DNA of 64,000 bases. Origin: JBBROS01 sp965213845. GTDB taxonomy: Bacteria > Pseudomonadota > Alphaproteobacteria > Acetobacterales > Acetobacteraceae. The stretch lies in contig CBDCAI010000014.1 of NCBI GenBank assembly GCA_965213845.1, positions 434,001 to 498,000 of the forward strand, in the 5' to 3' direction. The translations under genes were made by a program, and so were the position numbers. This document shows positions 51,969 to 60,814 of this stretch, in pieces; the stretch's first letter is position 1; each line of letters opens with the position of its first letter. The notes below the pieces were generated by a model that made no database searches, was not told the origin of the DNA, and worked only from the letters and a program-made list of their open reading frames with translations.

Positions 51969-52946
51969 TTGCCCCAGGCCCCCACGCTCGTGCCGATCAC
52001 CGGACACACCAAGGCCCGGCGCGGCGCGTCGGCCAACCTGGGCGACACGCTGTTCGAGGCGGCGGCCCGGCTCTCCGGCCTGTTCGTCCTGCTCCTGCTC
52101 GGCGCTATCATCGTCACGCTGTTCCTGGGCGGTCTGCCGGCGCTGCGGGCCTTCGGGCCCGGCTTCCTCACCAATGCCGACTGGGACCCGGTGCAGGAGA
52201 TATACGGCGGCGCTGTCTCCATCTACGGCACCGTGGTCACCTCGGTCCTGGCGCTGCTGCTGGCCGTGCCGGTCGCGTTCGGCATCGCCTTCTTCCTGAC
52301 GGAGCTGGCGCCGCCCGTGGTGCGCCGCCCGATCGGCACCGCCATCGAACTGCTGGCCGCCGTGCCGTCCATCATCTACGGCATGTGGGGCTTCTTCGTC
52401 ATCGTGCCCTTCATGGCCGAATACCTGCAGCCCACCTTGATCGACAGCATCGGCGACTGGCCGGTCATCGGCTGGCTGTTCCAGGGCCCGCCCTTCGGCA
52501 CCGGCATCTTCACCGCCTCGCTGATCCTGGCGATCATGGTCATCCCGTTCATCGCCGCCACCATGCGCGACGTGTTCCTGACGGTGCCGCCCGTGTTCAA
52601 GGAAAGCGCCTATGGCGTGGGCTGCACGACGTGGGAGGTGATGCGCTCCATCGTGCTGCCCTACACCCGCACCTCGGTCGTGGGCGGCATCATGTTGGGC
52701 CTGGGCCGCGCGCTGGGCGAGACGATGGCCGTCACCTTCGTCATCGGCAACACCAACCGCATCACCTCCAGCCTGTTCGGCCCCGGCAACACCATCGCCT
52801 CGCTGGTGGCGCTCGAGTTCCCGGAAAGCCCGGCCGGCAGCCTCAAGCTGTCGTCGCTGCTGCTGCTGGGCTTCATCCTGTTCGTCATCAGCTTCATCGT
52901 GCTCGCCATCTCCCGCCTGATGCTGCGGCCGCGGACGCGCGCATGA
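51969..52946 (+). CDS. pstC: Phosphate ABC transporter permease PstC
   Basis: Inner-membrane subunit, about 325 residues with six membrane segments. The N-terminal cytoplasmic part reads HTKARRGASANLGDTLFEAA. AVPSIIYGMWGFFVIVP and LGLGRALGETMAVTFVIGN are PstC signatures, the second near the ATPase-contacting loop. No ATG or GTG fits: TTG 51969 with GGAG upstream is the likely start, although the frame is open to 51918. It overlaps pstA by ATGA. Confidence 0.92.
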   Translation: MPQAPTLVPITGHTKARRGASANLGDTLFEAAARLSGLFVLLLLGAIIVTLFLGGLPALRAFGPGFLTNADWDPVQEIYGGAVSIYGTVVTSVLALLLAVPVAFGIAFFLTELAPPVVRRPIGTAIELLAAVPSIIYGMWGFFVIVPFMAEYLQPTLIDSIGDWPVIGWLFQGPPFGTGIFTASLILAIMVIPFIAATMRDVFLTVPPVFKESAYGVGCTTWEVMRSIVLPYTRTSVVGGIMLGLGRALGETMAVTFVIGNTNRITSSLFGPGNTIASLVALEFPESPAGSLKLSSLLLLGFILFVISFIVLAISRLMLRPRTRA

Positions 52947-53848
52947 GCGGGGGCATGAGTGAGGCGGGCCTGATGGCCGGGCTGCCGGAGCGGGGCCGGG
53001 ACGACGGGGTGGCGCGCCGCCTGGGCCGCCGCCGCCGTGCCGCGGACCGGGTCGCCACCTGGTTATGCTGGACCGCGACGGGGGTGGGGCTGCTGTTCCT
53101 CGCCTCGATCCTGCTGACGCTGCTGATGCGCGGCTTCAACGGGCTGCACCTGACGGTGTTCACGCACATGACGCTGCCGCCGGGCAGCCAGGGCGGCCTG
53201 CTGAACGCCATCGTCGGCAGCCTGATCCAGACGGCGCTGGGCACGCTCATCGGCACGCCGATCGGGCTGATGGTGGGCACCTACCTGTCGGAATACTCGG
53301 CGGGGTCGAAGCTGGGCGGCGCCATCCGCTTCGTATCGGACGTGCTGTTGTCGGCGCCCAGCATCCTCGTCGGCCTGTTCTGCTACCAACTTCTGGTCGC
53401 ACCCTTCGGCGGCTTCTCCGGCTGGGCCGGCTGCCTCGCCCTGGCCGTGCTTGTCATTCCGATCGTGGTCCGCACGACGGAAGACATGCTGCGGCTGATC
53501 CCGACCGCGTTGCGCGAGGCGGCGATGGCGCTGGGTGCGCCGAAGTGGAAGTCGATCGTCTTCGTCTGCTACCGTTCGGCGCTGGACGGCATCCTGACCG
53601 GGGTGCTGCTGGCCCTGGCGCGCGTGGCCGGCGAGACGGCGCCGCTGCTGTTCACGAGCCTGGGCAACCTCAACTGGTCCATGAGTCTCGGGCAGCCGAT
53701 GAGCAGCCTGCCGGTCACCATCTACCAGTATGCCGGCTCGGCGTTCAGCGAGTGGGTCGACCTGGCCTGGGTGGGCGCGCTGCTGATCACCTTCGGCGTG
53801 CTGGCCATCAACATCGTGGCGCGCGTCGCGCTGCGCAAGCGGAGCTAG
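52943..53848 (+). CDS. pstA: Phosphate ABC transporter permease PstA
   Basis: Second membrane subunit, 301 residues with six segments. Signatures are VSDVLLSAPSILVGLF near the middle, LRLIPTALREAAMALGAPKWKS (the loop contacting PstB) and LLALARVAGETAPLLFT. The N-terminal 25 residues are basic (RRLGRRRRAADR) and cytoplasmic. It starts in an ATGA overlap with pstC; a downstream ATG 15 bases later is possible. Confidence 0.94.
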   Translation: MSGGMSEAGLMAGLPERGRDDGVARRLGRRRRAADRVATWLCWTATGVGLLFLASILLTLLMRGFNGLHLTVFTHMTLPPGSQGGLLNAIVGSLIQTALGTLIGTPIGLMVGTYLSEYSAGSKLGGAIRFVSDVLLSAPSILVGLFCYQLLVAPFGGFSGWAGCLALAVLVIPIVVRTTEDMLRLIPTALREAAMALGAPKWKSIVFVCYRSALDGILTGVLLALARVAGETAPLLFTSLGNLNWSMSLGQPMSSLPVTIYQYAGSAFSEWVDLAWVGALLITFGVLAINIVARVALRKRS

Positions 53849-53851
53849 ACG

Positions 53852-54691
53852 ATGGCCCAGGATGCGTTGACGGCGGGTGTGCAGGCGGGCGGCATGCAGC
53901 TGGCGCCCATGGCGGCGCGGTCGGGCGAGGCCTTGGCGGCACCCAAGATCGCCATCGCGGGGCTCGATTTCTACTACGGCACGAACAAGGCGCTGAAGGG
54001 CATCGCGCTCGACCTGCCGGAGCGCCAGGTGACGGGGATGATCGGGCCGAGCGGCTGCGGCAAGTCCACCCTGCTGCGGGTGCTCAACCGCATGTACGAC
54101 CTGTATCCCGGCCAGCGCGCCGAGGGCCGGGTCATGATGGACGGCATGAACCTGGTGGCGCCCGAGATGGACCTGAACGCCCTGCGGAGCCGGGTCGGCA
54201 TGGTGTTCCAGAAGCCAACGCCCTTCCCGATGTCGATCTACGACAACATCGCCTTCGGCGTGAAACTGCACGAGCGGCTGTCGCGCGCCGAGATGGACGA
54301 GCGGGTGGAGTGGTCGTTGACCCGCGCGGCCTTATGGGGCGAGGTGAAGGATCGGCTCACCTCCTCCGCCACGGGGCTGTCGGGCGGGCAGCAGCAGCGC
54401 CTGTGCATCGCCCGCACCATCGCCGTCCGTCCCGAGGTGATCCTGCTCGACGAGCCGACCTCGGCGCTGGACCCGATCAGCACCTTGAAGATCGAGGAGC
54501 TGATCGACGAGCTGAAGCGGGACTTCACCATCGCCATCGTCACGCACAACATGCAGCAGGCCGCGCGGTGCGCCGACCAGGTCGCGTTCTTCTACCTGGG
54601 CGAGCTGGTCGAGGTCGGCCCGGCGCTGCAGATGTTCACCGCACCCAAGCAGAAGCGCACCCAGGAATACATCACCGGCCGCTTCGGCTGA
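53852..54691 (+). CDS. pstB: Phosphate ABC transporter ATP-binding protein PstB
   Basis: ATPase driving phosphate uptake, 279 residues. Walker A GPSGCGKST, Q-loop VFQKPTPFPMSIYDNIAFG (the PFPMSI stretch is typical of PstB), signature LSGGQQQRLCIARTIA, and Walker B ILLDEPTSALDP. The first 30 residues are an extra N-terminal extension before the usual PstB start at IAIAGLDFYYG. It lies 3 bases after pstA. Confidence 0.97.
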   Translation: MAQDALTAGVQAGGMQLAPMAARSGEALAAPKIAIAGLDFYYGTNKALKGIALDLPERQVTGMIGPSGCGKSTLLRVLNRMYDLYPGQRAEGRVMMDGMNLVAPEMDLNALRSRVGMVFQKPTPFPMSIYDNIAFGVKLHERLSRAEMDERVEWSLTRAALWGEVKDRLTSSATGLSGGQQQRLCIARTIAVRPEVILLDEPTSALDPISTLKIEELIDELKRDFTIAIVTHNMQQAARCADQVAFFYLGELVEVGPALQMFTAPKQKRTQEYITGRFG

Positions 54692-54719
54692 GACCGACCA
54701 TCATCCGGGGGAGGCACCC

Positions 54720-55445
54720 ATGTCCGAAGCCCAGCACATCGTCAAAAGCTACTCGCAGGAGCTGCAGCGCCTGCGCGACCTGCTGACCGAGATGGGCGGC
54801 CTGGTCGAGAGCCAGGTCGCGATGGCCACCACCGCCATCGTCAGCGGCGACACCGCCCTGGCGACCCGCGCGGTCGAGCAGGACAAGGAGGTCGATGCGC
54901 TGGAACGCCAGGCCGAGCAGTACGTCATCCGCATGCTGGCGCTGCGCCAGCCGATGGCGATCGACCTGCGGCAGATCGTGGCGGCGCTGAAGATCACCGC
55001 GGCGCTGGAGCGGATCGGCGACTACGCCAAGAACGTCGCCAAGCGCAGCATCGTGCTGGGCCAGTTCGCGCTGCCGTTCCCGCTGACCGGCCTCGCCGCC
55101 ATGGCTCGGCTGGTGCAGGAGAACCTGCGCCTCGTGATCGACGCGGTGGGCGAGAGCGACGAGAAGAAGGCCGTGCAGGCGTGGCAGAGCGACCAGGCGA
55201 TCGACGACCTCTACAACTCCATCTTCCGCGAACTGGTGACCTACATGATGGAGGACGCCCGCAGCATCACGCCCTGCACCCACCTGCTGTTCATCGCCAA
55301 GAATCTGGAGCGGATCGGCGACCACGCCACCAACATCGCCGAGACCGTCCATTATGCCGTGACGGGCGAGGCACTGACCGAGGAGCGGCCGAAGGGCGAC
55401 GGCTCGGCCTACGCCATCGTCCGCCCGCACAACGAGGAGGGCTGA
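54720..55445 (+). CDS. phoU: Phosphate signalling protein PhoU
   Basis: Cytosolic negative modulator linking the Pst transporter to PhoR/PhoB, 241 residues. Two three-helix-bundle repeats are visible: ALRQPMAIDLRQIVAALKI with LERIGDYAKNVAKR, and NLERIGDHATNIAETVHY in the second repeat, whose acidic/E-R-I-G-D motifs bind metal clusters. It starts 28 bases after pstB and is followed by phoB after 4 bases. Confidence 0.97.
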   Translation: MSEAQHIVKSYSQELQRLRDLLTEMGGLVESQVAMATTAIVSGDTALATRAVEQDKEVDALERQAEQYVIRMLALRQPMAIDLRQIVAALKITAALERIGDYAKNVAKRSIVLGQFALPFPLTGLAAMARLVQENLRLVIDAVGESDEKKAVQAWQSDQAIDDLYNSIFRELVTYMMEDARSITPCTHLLFIAKNLERIGDHATNIAETVHYAVTGEALTEERPKGDGSAYAIVRPHNEEG

Positions 55446-55449
55446 TTCC

Positions 55450-56157
55450 ATGATGGCAGGCGCATCCAAGCCGACCGTGCTGGTGGTGGAGGACGAGGCG
55501 GCGCTCGCCACCATGCTGCGCTACAACCTGGAGAAGCTGGGCTTCAAGGTGGACGAGGCGGTGGATGGGCAGGAGGCGCTGACCCGCATTGCCGAATGCC
55601 AGCCCGACATCGTGCTGCTGGACTGGATGTTGCCGGTGATGTCGGGGATCGAGGTCTGCCGGCAGATCCGCCGCCGGCCGCAGACGCGGGACCTGCCGGT
55701 CATCATGGTGACGGCCCGCACGGAAGACCAGGACGCGGTGCGCGGCCTCAACACCGGGGCCGACGACTACATCACCAAGCCGTTCAACATGGAGGCGCTG
55801 CTGGCGCGCATCCGGGCGCTGCTGCGGCGGTCGGGCGCGGTGCCGGTGCGGGGCGAGCACGTGTTCCACGACATCGTCATGGACCTCACGTCCCACCGCG
55901 TGCAGCGCAACAACCGGCCGATCCACCTGGGCCCGACGGAGTTCCGCCTGCTGGAGTTCCTCATGCAGCACCCCCGGCGCGTGTTCTCGCGAGAGGAGCT
56001 CCTGAACTCCGTGTGGGGGCCCGACATCCATGTGGAGCCGCGCACCGTCGACGTGCACATCCGCCGCCTGCGCAAAAGCATCAACGGCGAGGGCGAGCTG
56101 GACGTGGTGCGGACGGTCCGCGCCGCCGGCTACGCGCTGGACACCGAACCCGTCTGA
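55450..56157 (+). CDS. phoB: Phosphate regulon response regulator PhoB
   Basis: OmpR-family transcription factor of 235 residues. The receiver domain has VVEDE for metal binding, the phosphoacceptor Asp58 in IVLLDWMLP, and TARTEDQD with a Thr switch and KPF lysine. The winged-helix DNA-binding domain (about 138-232) has LGPTEFRLLEFLM and RTVDVHIRRLRKSI, the PhoB-type recognition helix. It should bind the Pho box at 50760. No phoR kinase gene is in the window; the gene may start at either of two adjacent ATGs (55450, 55453). Confidence 0.96.
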   Translation: MMAGASKPTVLVVEDEAALATMLRYNLEKLGFKVDEAVDGQEALTRIAECQPDIVLLDWMLPVMSGIEVCRQIRRRPQTRDLPVIMVTARTEDQDAVRGLNTGADDYITKPFNMEALLARIRALLRRSGAVPVRGEHVFHDIVMDLTSHRVQRNNRPIHLGPTEFRLLEFLMQHPRRVFSREELLNSVWGPDIHVEPRTVDVHIRRLRKSINGEGELDVVRTVRAAGYALDTEPV

Positions 56158-56190
56158 ACCCCGAAGCCGTCCGAACCACGAGCGGGCGTG

Positions 56191-56427
56191 TCAGCGGGAG
56201 ATCGGGGCGCAGTTGGTCCGGCCCGCGGCGACGCAGTCCTGGATGCTGGCCGCCCCGCGCAAGGTGCCGGACAGCCACAGGCCGCATGCGACGAGCGCCG
56301 CCAGCAGGATGACCGCCGCGACAAGGGAGCGGGCGCTGCCGCCGGAGTCGTTGTCGCCGGAGTCGTTGCTGGCCTCATGGCTCGCGTGCCCCTCTGCACC
56401 GCCGCCGGAATTGCTGCCGTCGTCCAA
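56191..56427 (-). CDS. Small single-pass membrane protein of unknown function
   Basis: About 78 residues. A Gly/Ser/Asp-rich N-terminal region (about 1-30) precedes one membrane segment (RSLVAAVILLAALVACGLWL), and the C-terminus reads IQDCVAAGRTNCAPIS with two cysteines that could be paired outside. AGGAGG lies 6 bases before the TTG at 56427, a strong ribosome site; GTG 56430 is also possible, and an open frame runs to 56499. The gene is antisense to nothing and points towards phoB. Function not recognised. Confidence 0.65.
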   Translation of the reverse strand: MDDGSNSGGGAEGHASHEASNDSGDNDSGGSARSLVAAVILLAALVACGLWLSGTLRGAASIQDCVAAGRTNCAPISR

Positions 56428-56501
56428 CACAGGCCTCCTGAACCCTAGGTCGCTTAGGCCGATGTTGACACGGCGGGGCGGCTCGACGCCATAAGGCACG
56501 C

Positions 56502-57350
56502 ATGCGCCCCGTCATCCTCTCGCTCCTGCTGGCCTTGGCCATCCATGGCCCGGCCTGGGGCGTGGACAAGCAGATCACCACCTCGGACGGGGTCCGGCTG
56601 CACCTGATCGACGCGGGGCCGGCGGGCGCGCCCACCATCGTGTTCGTGCCGGGCTGGACGATGCCCGCCTGGATTTTCCGCGCCCAGATCGACGCCTTCG
56701 CGACCCGCTACCACGTCGTCGCGATGGACCCGCGCGGCCAGGGCGACAGCGACGTCCCCCAGGGCGGCTACGACTACCAGCGGCGCGGCCAGGACATCGG
56801 CGAGCTGATCGCGGCACTCGGACCGCGGCCGGTGCTGCTGGTCGGCTGGTCGCTCGGCGTGCTCGACAGCCTGGCCTACGTGCAGCAGTTCGGCGACACC
56901 CGCCTGGCCGGCCTCGTGCTGATCGACAACTCCGTGGGCGAGGAGCCGGCGCCCGTGGCGTCCCGCACCCCCGCCGCCCGCGGCCCCCGCCTCCCGCGGG
57001 AGGAGCAGATGCGGCGCTTCGTCGCCGGCATGTTCCGCGTCCCGCCGGGCCAAGCTTATCTCGCCGCGCTGACCGAGGCGAGCCTCCGCACCCCGCCCGA
57101 CGCGGCGGCCGCGCTGATCAACTACCGCGTGCCCCGCGCCTACTGGCGGGAGGCGATCTACTCCGTCCGCCGCCCGATCCTGTATGTGGTGCGGCCCCGC
57201 TTTGCCGCCCAGGCCGCGAACCTGGTCGCGCACGACCCCATGGCGGAGGAGGCGGTGTTCGAGACCGCTGGCCACGCCTTGTTCGTCGACGAGGCTGCGC
57301 GGTTCAACACGCTGATGGAGACCTTCATCCGCCGCCGGGTGTGGCCATGA
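56502..57350 (+). CDS. Secreted alpha/beta-fold hydrolase
   Basis: 282 residues with a signal peptide (about 1-20, LLLALAIHGPAWG). The fold markers are FVPGWTMPAW near 48, MDPRGQGDSD near 75 and the nucleophile elbow VGWSLG with Ser117; the catalytic His is in ETAGHALFVDE. Members act as esterases or lactonases, but the substrate here is not known. The stop overlaps the next gene by ATGA, and the two may be one transcription unit. Confidence 0.85.
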   Translation: MRPVILSLLLALAIHGPAWGVDKQITTSDGVRLHLIDAGPAGAPTIVFVPGWTMPAWIFRAQIDAFATRYHVVAMDPRGQGDSDVPQGGYDYQRRGQDIGELIAALGPRPVLLVGWSLGVLDSLAYVQQFGDTRLAGLVLIDNSVGEEPAPVASRTPAARGPRLPREEQMRRFVAGMFRVPPGQAYLAALTEASLRTPPDAAAALINYRVPRAYWREAIYSVRRPILYVVRPRFAAQAANLVAHDPMAEEAVFETAGHALFVDEAARFNTLMETFIRRRVWP

Positions 57351-59842
57351 CGGCGGGAATGGCGGCCCCAGAGCCGCCGCGCATGCCGCCGCGCATGCCG
57401 CCGCGCGTGCCGCGGCGCATGTCCTTGTGGCCGCTGTTCCTGATCTCTGGCGGCGCAGTGGCTTACGAGATCGCGCTGACCCGCTACTTCGCCGTCGCGA
57501 AATGGTCGGAGTACGGCTACTGGGTCATCTCGATCGTCATGGTGGGCTTCGCGCTCAGCGGCGTGTTCGTCGCCATCGTCCGGGACTGGGCGGCGCGGCG
57601 GGGCGCCCTGCTGCTGGCGTGGCTGCCGGTGCCGCTGGTGCTGACTGCGGCGGGCGGGTACTACGGAACCGCGCTCAACCCGTTCAACCCATTACAGTTG
57701 CAGAACGCCGCGACGTTCGTGCCGCAGCTGGTGAACATCGCGCTGTATTACGCGGTGCTGCTGCCGTTCTTCTTCCTGACAGGCCTTTATATCAGCCTGG
57801 TGTTCGTGCTGAACGCCGATCGGGTGAACCGGGTCTATGGTTTCGACCTTACCGGCGCCGGGGCAGGGGCCGCCGCCGTGCTGGCCCTGATGGCGGTGCT
57901 GCATCCGTTCCAGCTGGTGCCGGCCCTGCTGGTCCCCTTGGCCGCCAGCGCGCTGCTGGGGGGCGGCCGGTGGCGGATCGCGGTCGCAGCGTTCGCGGCG
58001 CTGGCGGGCAGCGAGGCGTTGCTGCTGCTGGACGACCACGCGGAATACAACGACTTCAAGGCGATCTACGCGCCGTTGCATGTTCCGGACTCGCGCCTGG
58101 TGGCCGAAACCCGGTCGCCCCGCGGGCTGTACACGATCCTCGACGACTTCACCGAGCGGGTGGATGTCGACCTGTCCAACAATGCCGGCCTGCTCGGCGT
58201 CCCCGGCCCGCCCGCGGCGTTCGGCGTCTATCGCGACGGCACCCGCATCGCGGCCCTGCCGAAGGACGGCTCGCCCGCCAGCTTCGCCCCGGCCACCCTC
58301 GACGCGCTGCCCTACCTGCTCCGCCCCGGCGCCCGCGTGCTGCTGGCCGGCGCATCGGGCGGCTTCCGCGTGCAGGAGGTGCTGCAGCTCGGCGCCGCGC
58401 AGGTGGAGGCGATGGAGCCCGACCCGACGCTGCGCCGGTTCATCGAGCAGGGGGCCGGCGGGGCCGCCGCGATGCCGCCCGACCCCCGCGTTCGGCTGGG
58501 CGCCGACAGCCCGCTGGCCGCGCTGCGGCATGGCGGCCCGTTCGACGTGGTGGACATCTCGGCCGACTTCCTGGACGCGGGCGAGGCGAACGCCACCGCC
58601 TTCACCACGGAGGCGCTGACGGCCGGCCTCTCGGCGTTGGCGCCGGGCGGCATCCTGTCCGTCCCGGTCTCCATCCGCGAGCTGCCGGTCTATGCCATCC
58701 GCGTGCTGGCCACGGTGCGGGCGGCGCTGCTGGCGGCCGGTGTCGCGGCGCCCGAGGCGCATGTCGTGGTCTACCGCTCCGCCTGGAACCTGCGGATCAT
58801 GGCCCGCATGACGCCGTGGGACGCGGCGAGCCTGGCCGCGATCAAGACCTTCGCGGACGATCGCTCGTTCGACCTGTCGTACTATCCCGGCATCGACGTC
58901 GTCGCTGCGCGGGCCGGGCTGTACAACGACCTGCCGGCGGTGAACTTCGAAAGCGGGGAGGTGACGTCGGGCGCCGGGTCGGAGGACGCGGTGGCGGACG
59001 AGGCGGGGGCGGTGCTGCGGGGCGAGGCGACCGAAAGCCAGGCGGCGTTCAACCTGCAGCCGATCACGCTGGACCGCCCGGCATTCTACTCGATCCTGCG
59101 CCTGGGCCAGGTGCCCAACATCCTCAAGCGGATCGAGATCCTGCCGCAGCCCGAGGTGGGCCAGCTGGTGAACCTGGCCGTGCTGGGCCAGGCGGCGGTG
59201 CTCGCCCTGATCGTGCTCGCCGTGCCGCTGCTGGCGCCGCGCGTGGCTGGGCAGGGGACGGCGCGCCCGCCCGTGCTGCGGTCGGTATTGTATTTCGGCA
59301 GCCTGGGGCTCGGCTTCCTGTTCATCGAGATCGTGCTGATCGAGAAGGCCAGCCTCTATCTCAACGACCGCACCAGCGCCTTCGCCCTGGTGCTGACGGG
59401 CATGCTCGTGTTCTCCGGGCTTGGCAGCCTGGTGGCGGACCGCGTCCGCGGCGGCATCTGGACGGTGGGCGGTGTCGTCGTGCTGTGGTGCGCGGTGGCC
59501 CTTGTGGGGCTGGAGCCGCTGCTGCTGTCCACGCTCGGCCTGCCCTGGGCCGCTCGGGCCGCGATCCTGCTGGCGGTCACGGCGCCGGTGTCCGTGGCAC
59601 TCGGCATGCCGTTCCCCATGGGCCTGGCGCGGGCCGGTGCCGCGGGCGGGGGCTTCATGCCCTGGGCGTGGGGCCTGAACGGCGCATTCTCCGTGGTGGC
59701 GACGCCCCTGGCCAACCTCGTTTCCGTCCAGGCGGGCTTCGACAGGGTTCTTCTGTGCGCTGCAATGCTCTATGTCGTGACCATCCTGTCATTCCCCGCG
59801 TTTCGAAAGTCCGTTTCTTGGCAACCATCTCCCACACACTGA
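57347..59842 (+). CDS. Multi-pass membrane spermidine synthase-like protein
   Basis: 831 residues. N-terminal membrane segments (about 30-215) are followed by a soluble region resembling the polyamine aminopropyltransferase/Rossmann methyltransferase fold: VLLAGASGGFRVQEVLQLGAAQVEAMEPDP sits where spermidine synthases have their nucleotide loop. Further membrane segments (about 615-820) end with LGMPFPMG. A proline-rich N-terminus has PPRM repeats; a later start at ATG 57419 (MSLWPLF) is possible. The active-site Asp-Asp pair of true synthases is not obvious, so catalytic activity is doubtful. It overlaps the next gene by 25 bases. Confidence 0.75.
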   Translation: MTAGMAAPEPPRMPPRMPPRVPRRMSLWPLFLISGGAVAYEIALTRYFAVAKWSEYGYWVISIVMVGFALSGVFVAIVRDWAARRGALLLAWLPVPLVLTAAGGYYGTALNPFNPLQLQNAATFVPQLVNIALYYAVLLPFFFLTGLYISLVFVLNADRVNRVYGFDLTGAGAGAAAVLALMAVLHPFQLVPALLVPLAASALLGGGRWRIAVAAFAALAGSEALLLLDDHAEYNDFKAIYAPLHVPDSRLVAETRSPRGLYTILDDFTERVDVDLSNNAGLLGVPGPPAAFGVYRDGTRIAALPKDGSPASFAPATLDALPYLLRPGARVLLAGASGGFRVQEVLQLGAAQVEAMEPDPTLRRFIEQGAGGAAAMPPDPRVRLGADSPLAALRHGGPFDVVDISADFLDAGEANATAFTTEALTAGLSALAPGGILSVPVSIRELPVYAIRVLATVRAALLAAGVAAPEAHVVVYRSAWNLRIMARMTPWDAASLAAIKTFADDRSFDLSYYPGIDVVAARAGLYNDLPAVNFESGEVTSGAGSEDAVADEAGAVLRGEATESQAAFNLQPITLDRPAFYSILRLGQVPNILKRIEILPQPEVGQLVNLAVLGQAAVLALIVLAVPLLAPRVAGQGTARPPVLRSVLYFGSLGLGFLFIEIVLIEKASLYLNDRTSAFALVLTGMLVFSGLGSLVADRVRGGIWTVGGVVVLWCAVALVGLEPLLLSTLGLPWAARAAILLAVTAPVSVALGMPFPMGLARAGAAGGGFMPWAWGLNGAFSVVATPLANLVSVQAGFDRVLLCAAMLYVVTILSFPAFRKSVSWQPSPTH

Positions 59843-60798
59843 CTCGGCGCGCCGCGCTGTTGACCGCCTCGGCCGCCACCCTGGCCGGCACCCCGCAGGC
59901 CGCGAGCGCCGCGCCGGGCGCATGGACGCGCGACACCTATGTCGAGGCGATGCGCAAGTCCGGCCGGGCCATCGAGCTGTCCGAGGCGCAGTTCCAGGCC
60001 ATCCAAGCCCGCAAGCCCGGCGCGATGAAGCGCATCGAATCCTATCTCAAGGAACGCCTGGGCAGCGCCGACCCGGCCGTGCTGCGCGCCTTCCAGGAGG
60101 TGCCGCGCGAATACTACCACTATTCCTACCCCGACCACCGCAGCCAGGGCGGCGTCGCCTACGAGGACGATCCCAAGCCCTGGGCCCTCGGCTACGGTTC
60201 GGCCCTCAGCGACTACCTCGGGCAGGCCTACATGACGCAAGTCTGCAAGCCGCAGCCCGGCGACGTGACGCTCGAGGTCGGCACCGGCAGCGGGTTCCAG
60301 AGCTCGCTGCTGTCGCGCATCGTCAAGCGCGCCTACTCCATCGAGATCATCGAGCCGTTGGGCCAGGCGGTGGGCAAGATCTTCGCGCCGCTGGGTTACG
60401 ACAACGTCGAGACGCGGGTGGGTGACGGGTATTTCGGCTGGCCCGAGGTCAAGACCGGGTTCGACGTAATCATCGTCACCTGCGCCGCCCAGTATGCCCC
60501 GCCGGAGCTGTTCAAGCAGCTCAAGCCGGGCGGCCGCATGCTGATCCCGATCGGCCAGCCTTTCAAGCGCGGGCAACTCCTGTACGTCTACACCAAGGAC
60601 CAGGAGGGCAAGGTCCACTCCCGCAAGGACGTCGGGGTGTTCTTCATCCCCATGACCGGGGCCATGATGAACCGTCCGCACCCGGCCGGTGCCGCCGCCG
60701 CCCCCCCGGCCGAGCTGGCCGCGTCCGCCGCTGCCCCGGCCGGCGCTGCCCCGGCCGGCGCTGCCCCGGCGAAGGACGAACCCGCCAAAGCCCCCTAG
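59818..60798 (+). CDS. Tat-signalled PCMT-like methyltransferase
   Basis: 326 residues, related to protein-L-isoaspartate O-methyltransferase. A Tat-type signal (LTRRAALLTASAATLAG, cleavage near ASA) precedes the methyltransferase. Motifs are AFQEVPREYYHY, the SAM-binding VTLEVGTGSGFQSSLLS near 155, GDGYFGWPE, and LKPGGRMLIPIG. The usual GQTIS substrate motif is altered to GYGSALSD. The C-terminus is an Ala/Pro-rich tail with a short repeat. No ATG or GTG precedes the signal, so TTG 59818, inside the upstream gene, is the start. Export of a SAM-dependent enzyme is unexpected. Confidence 0.78.
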   Translation: MATISHTLTRRAALLTASAATLAGTPQAASAAPGAWTRDTYVEAMRKSGRAIELSEAQFQAIQARKPGAMKRIESYLKERLGSADPAVLRAFQEVPREYYHYSYPDHRSQGGVAYEDDPKPWALGYGSALSDYLGQAYMTQVCKPQPGDVTLEVGTGSGFQSSLLSRIVKRAYSIEIIEPLGQAVGKIFAPLGYDNVETRVGDGYFGWPEVKTGFDVIIVTCAAQYAPPELFKQLKPGGRMLIPIGQPFKRGQLLYVYTKDQEGKVHSRKDVGVFFIPMTGAMMNRPHPAGAAAAPPAELAASAAAPAGAAPAGAAPAKDEPAKAP

Positions 60799-60814
60799 CC
60801 CCCGCTACCGCGGT

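Noticed and set aside
57369..57421. PPRM codon repeats as a regulatory repeat
   Set aside because: In-frame proline-rich N-terminus of the membrane protein; probably just coding slippage.
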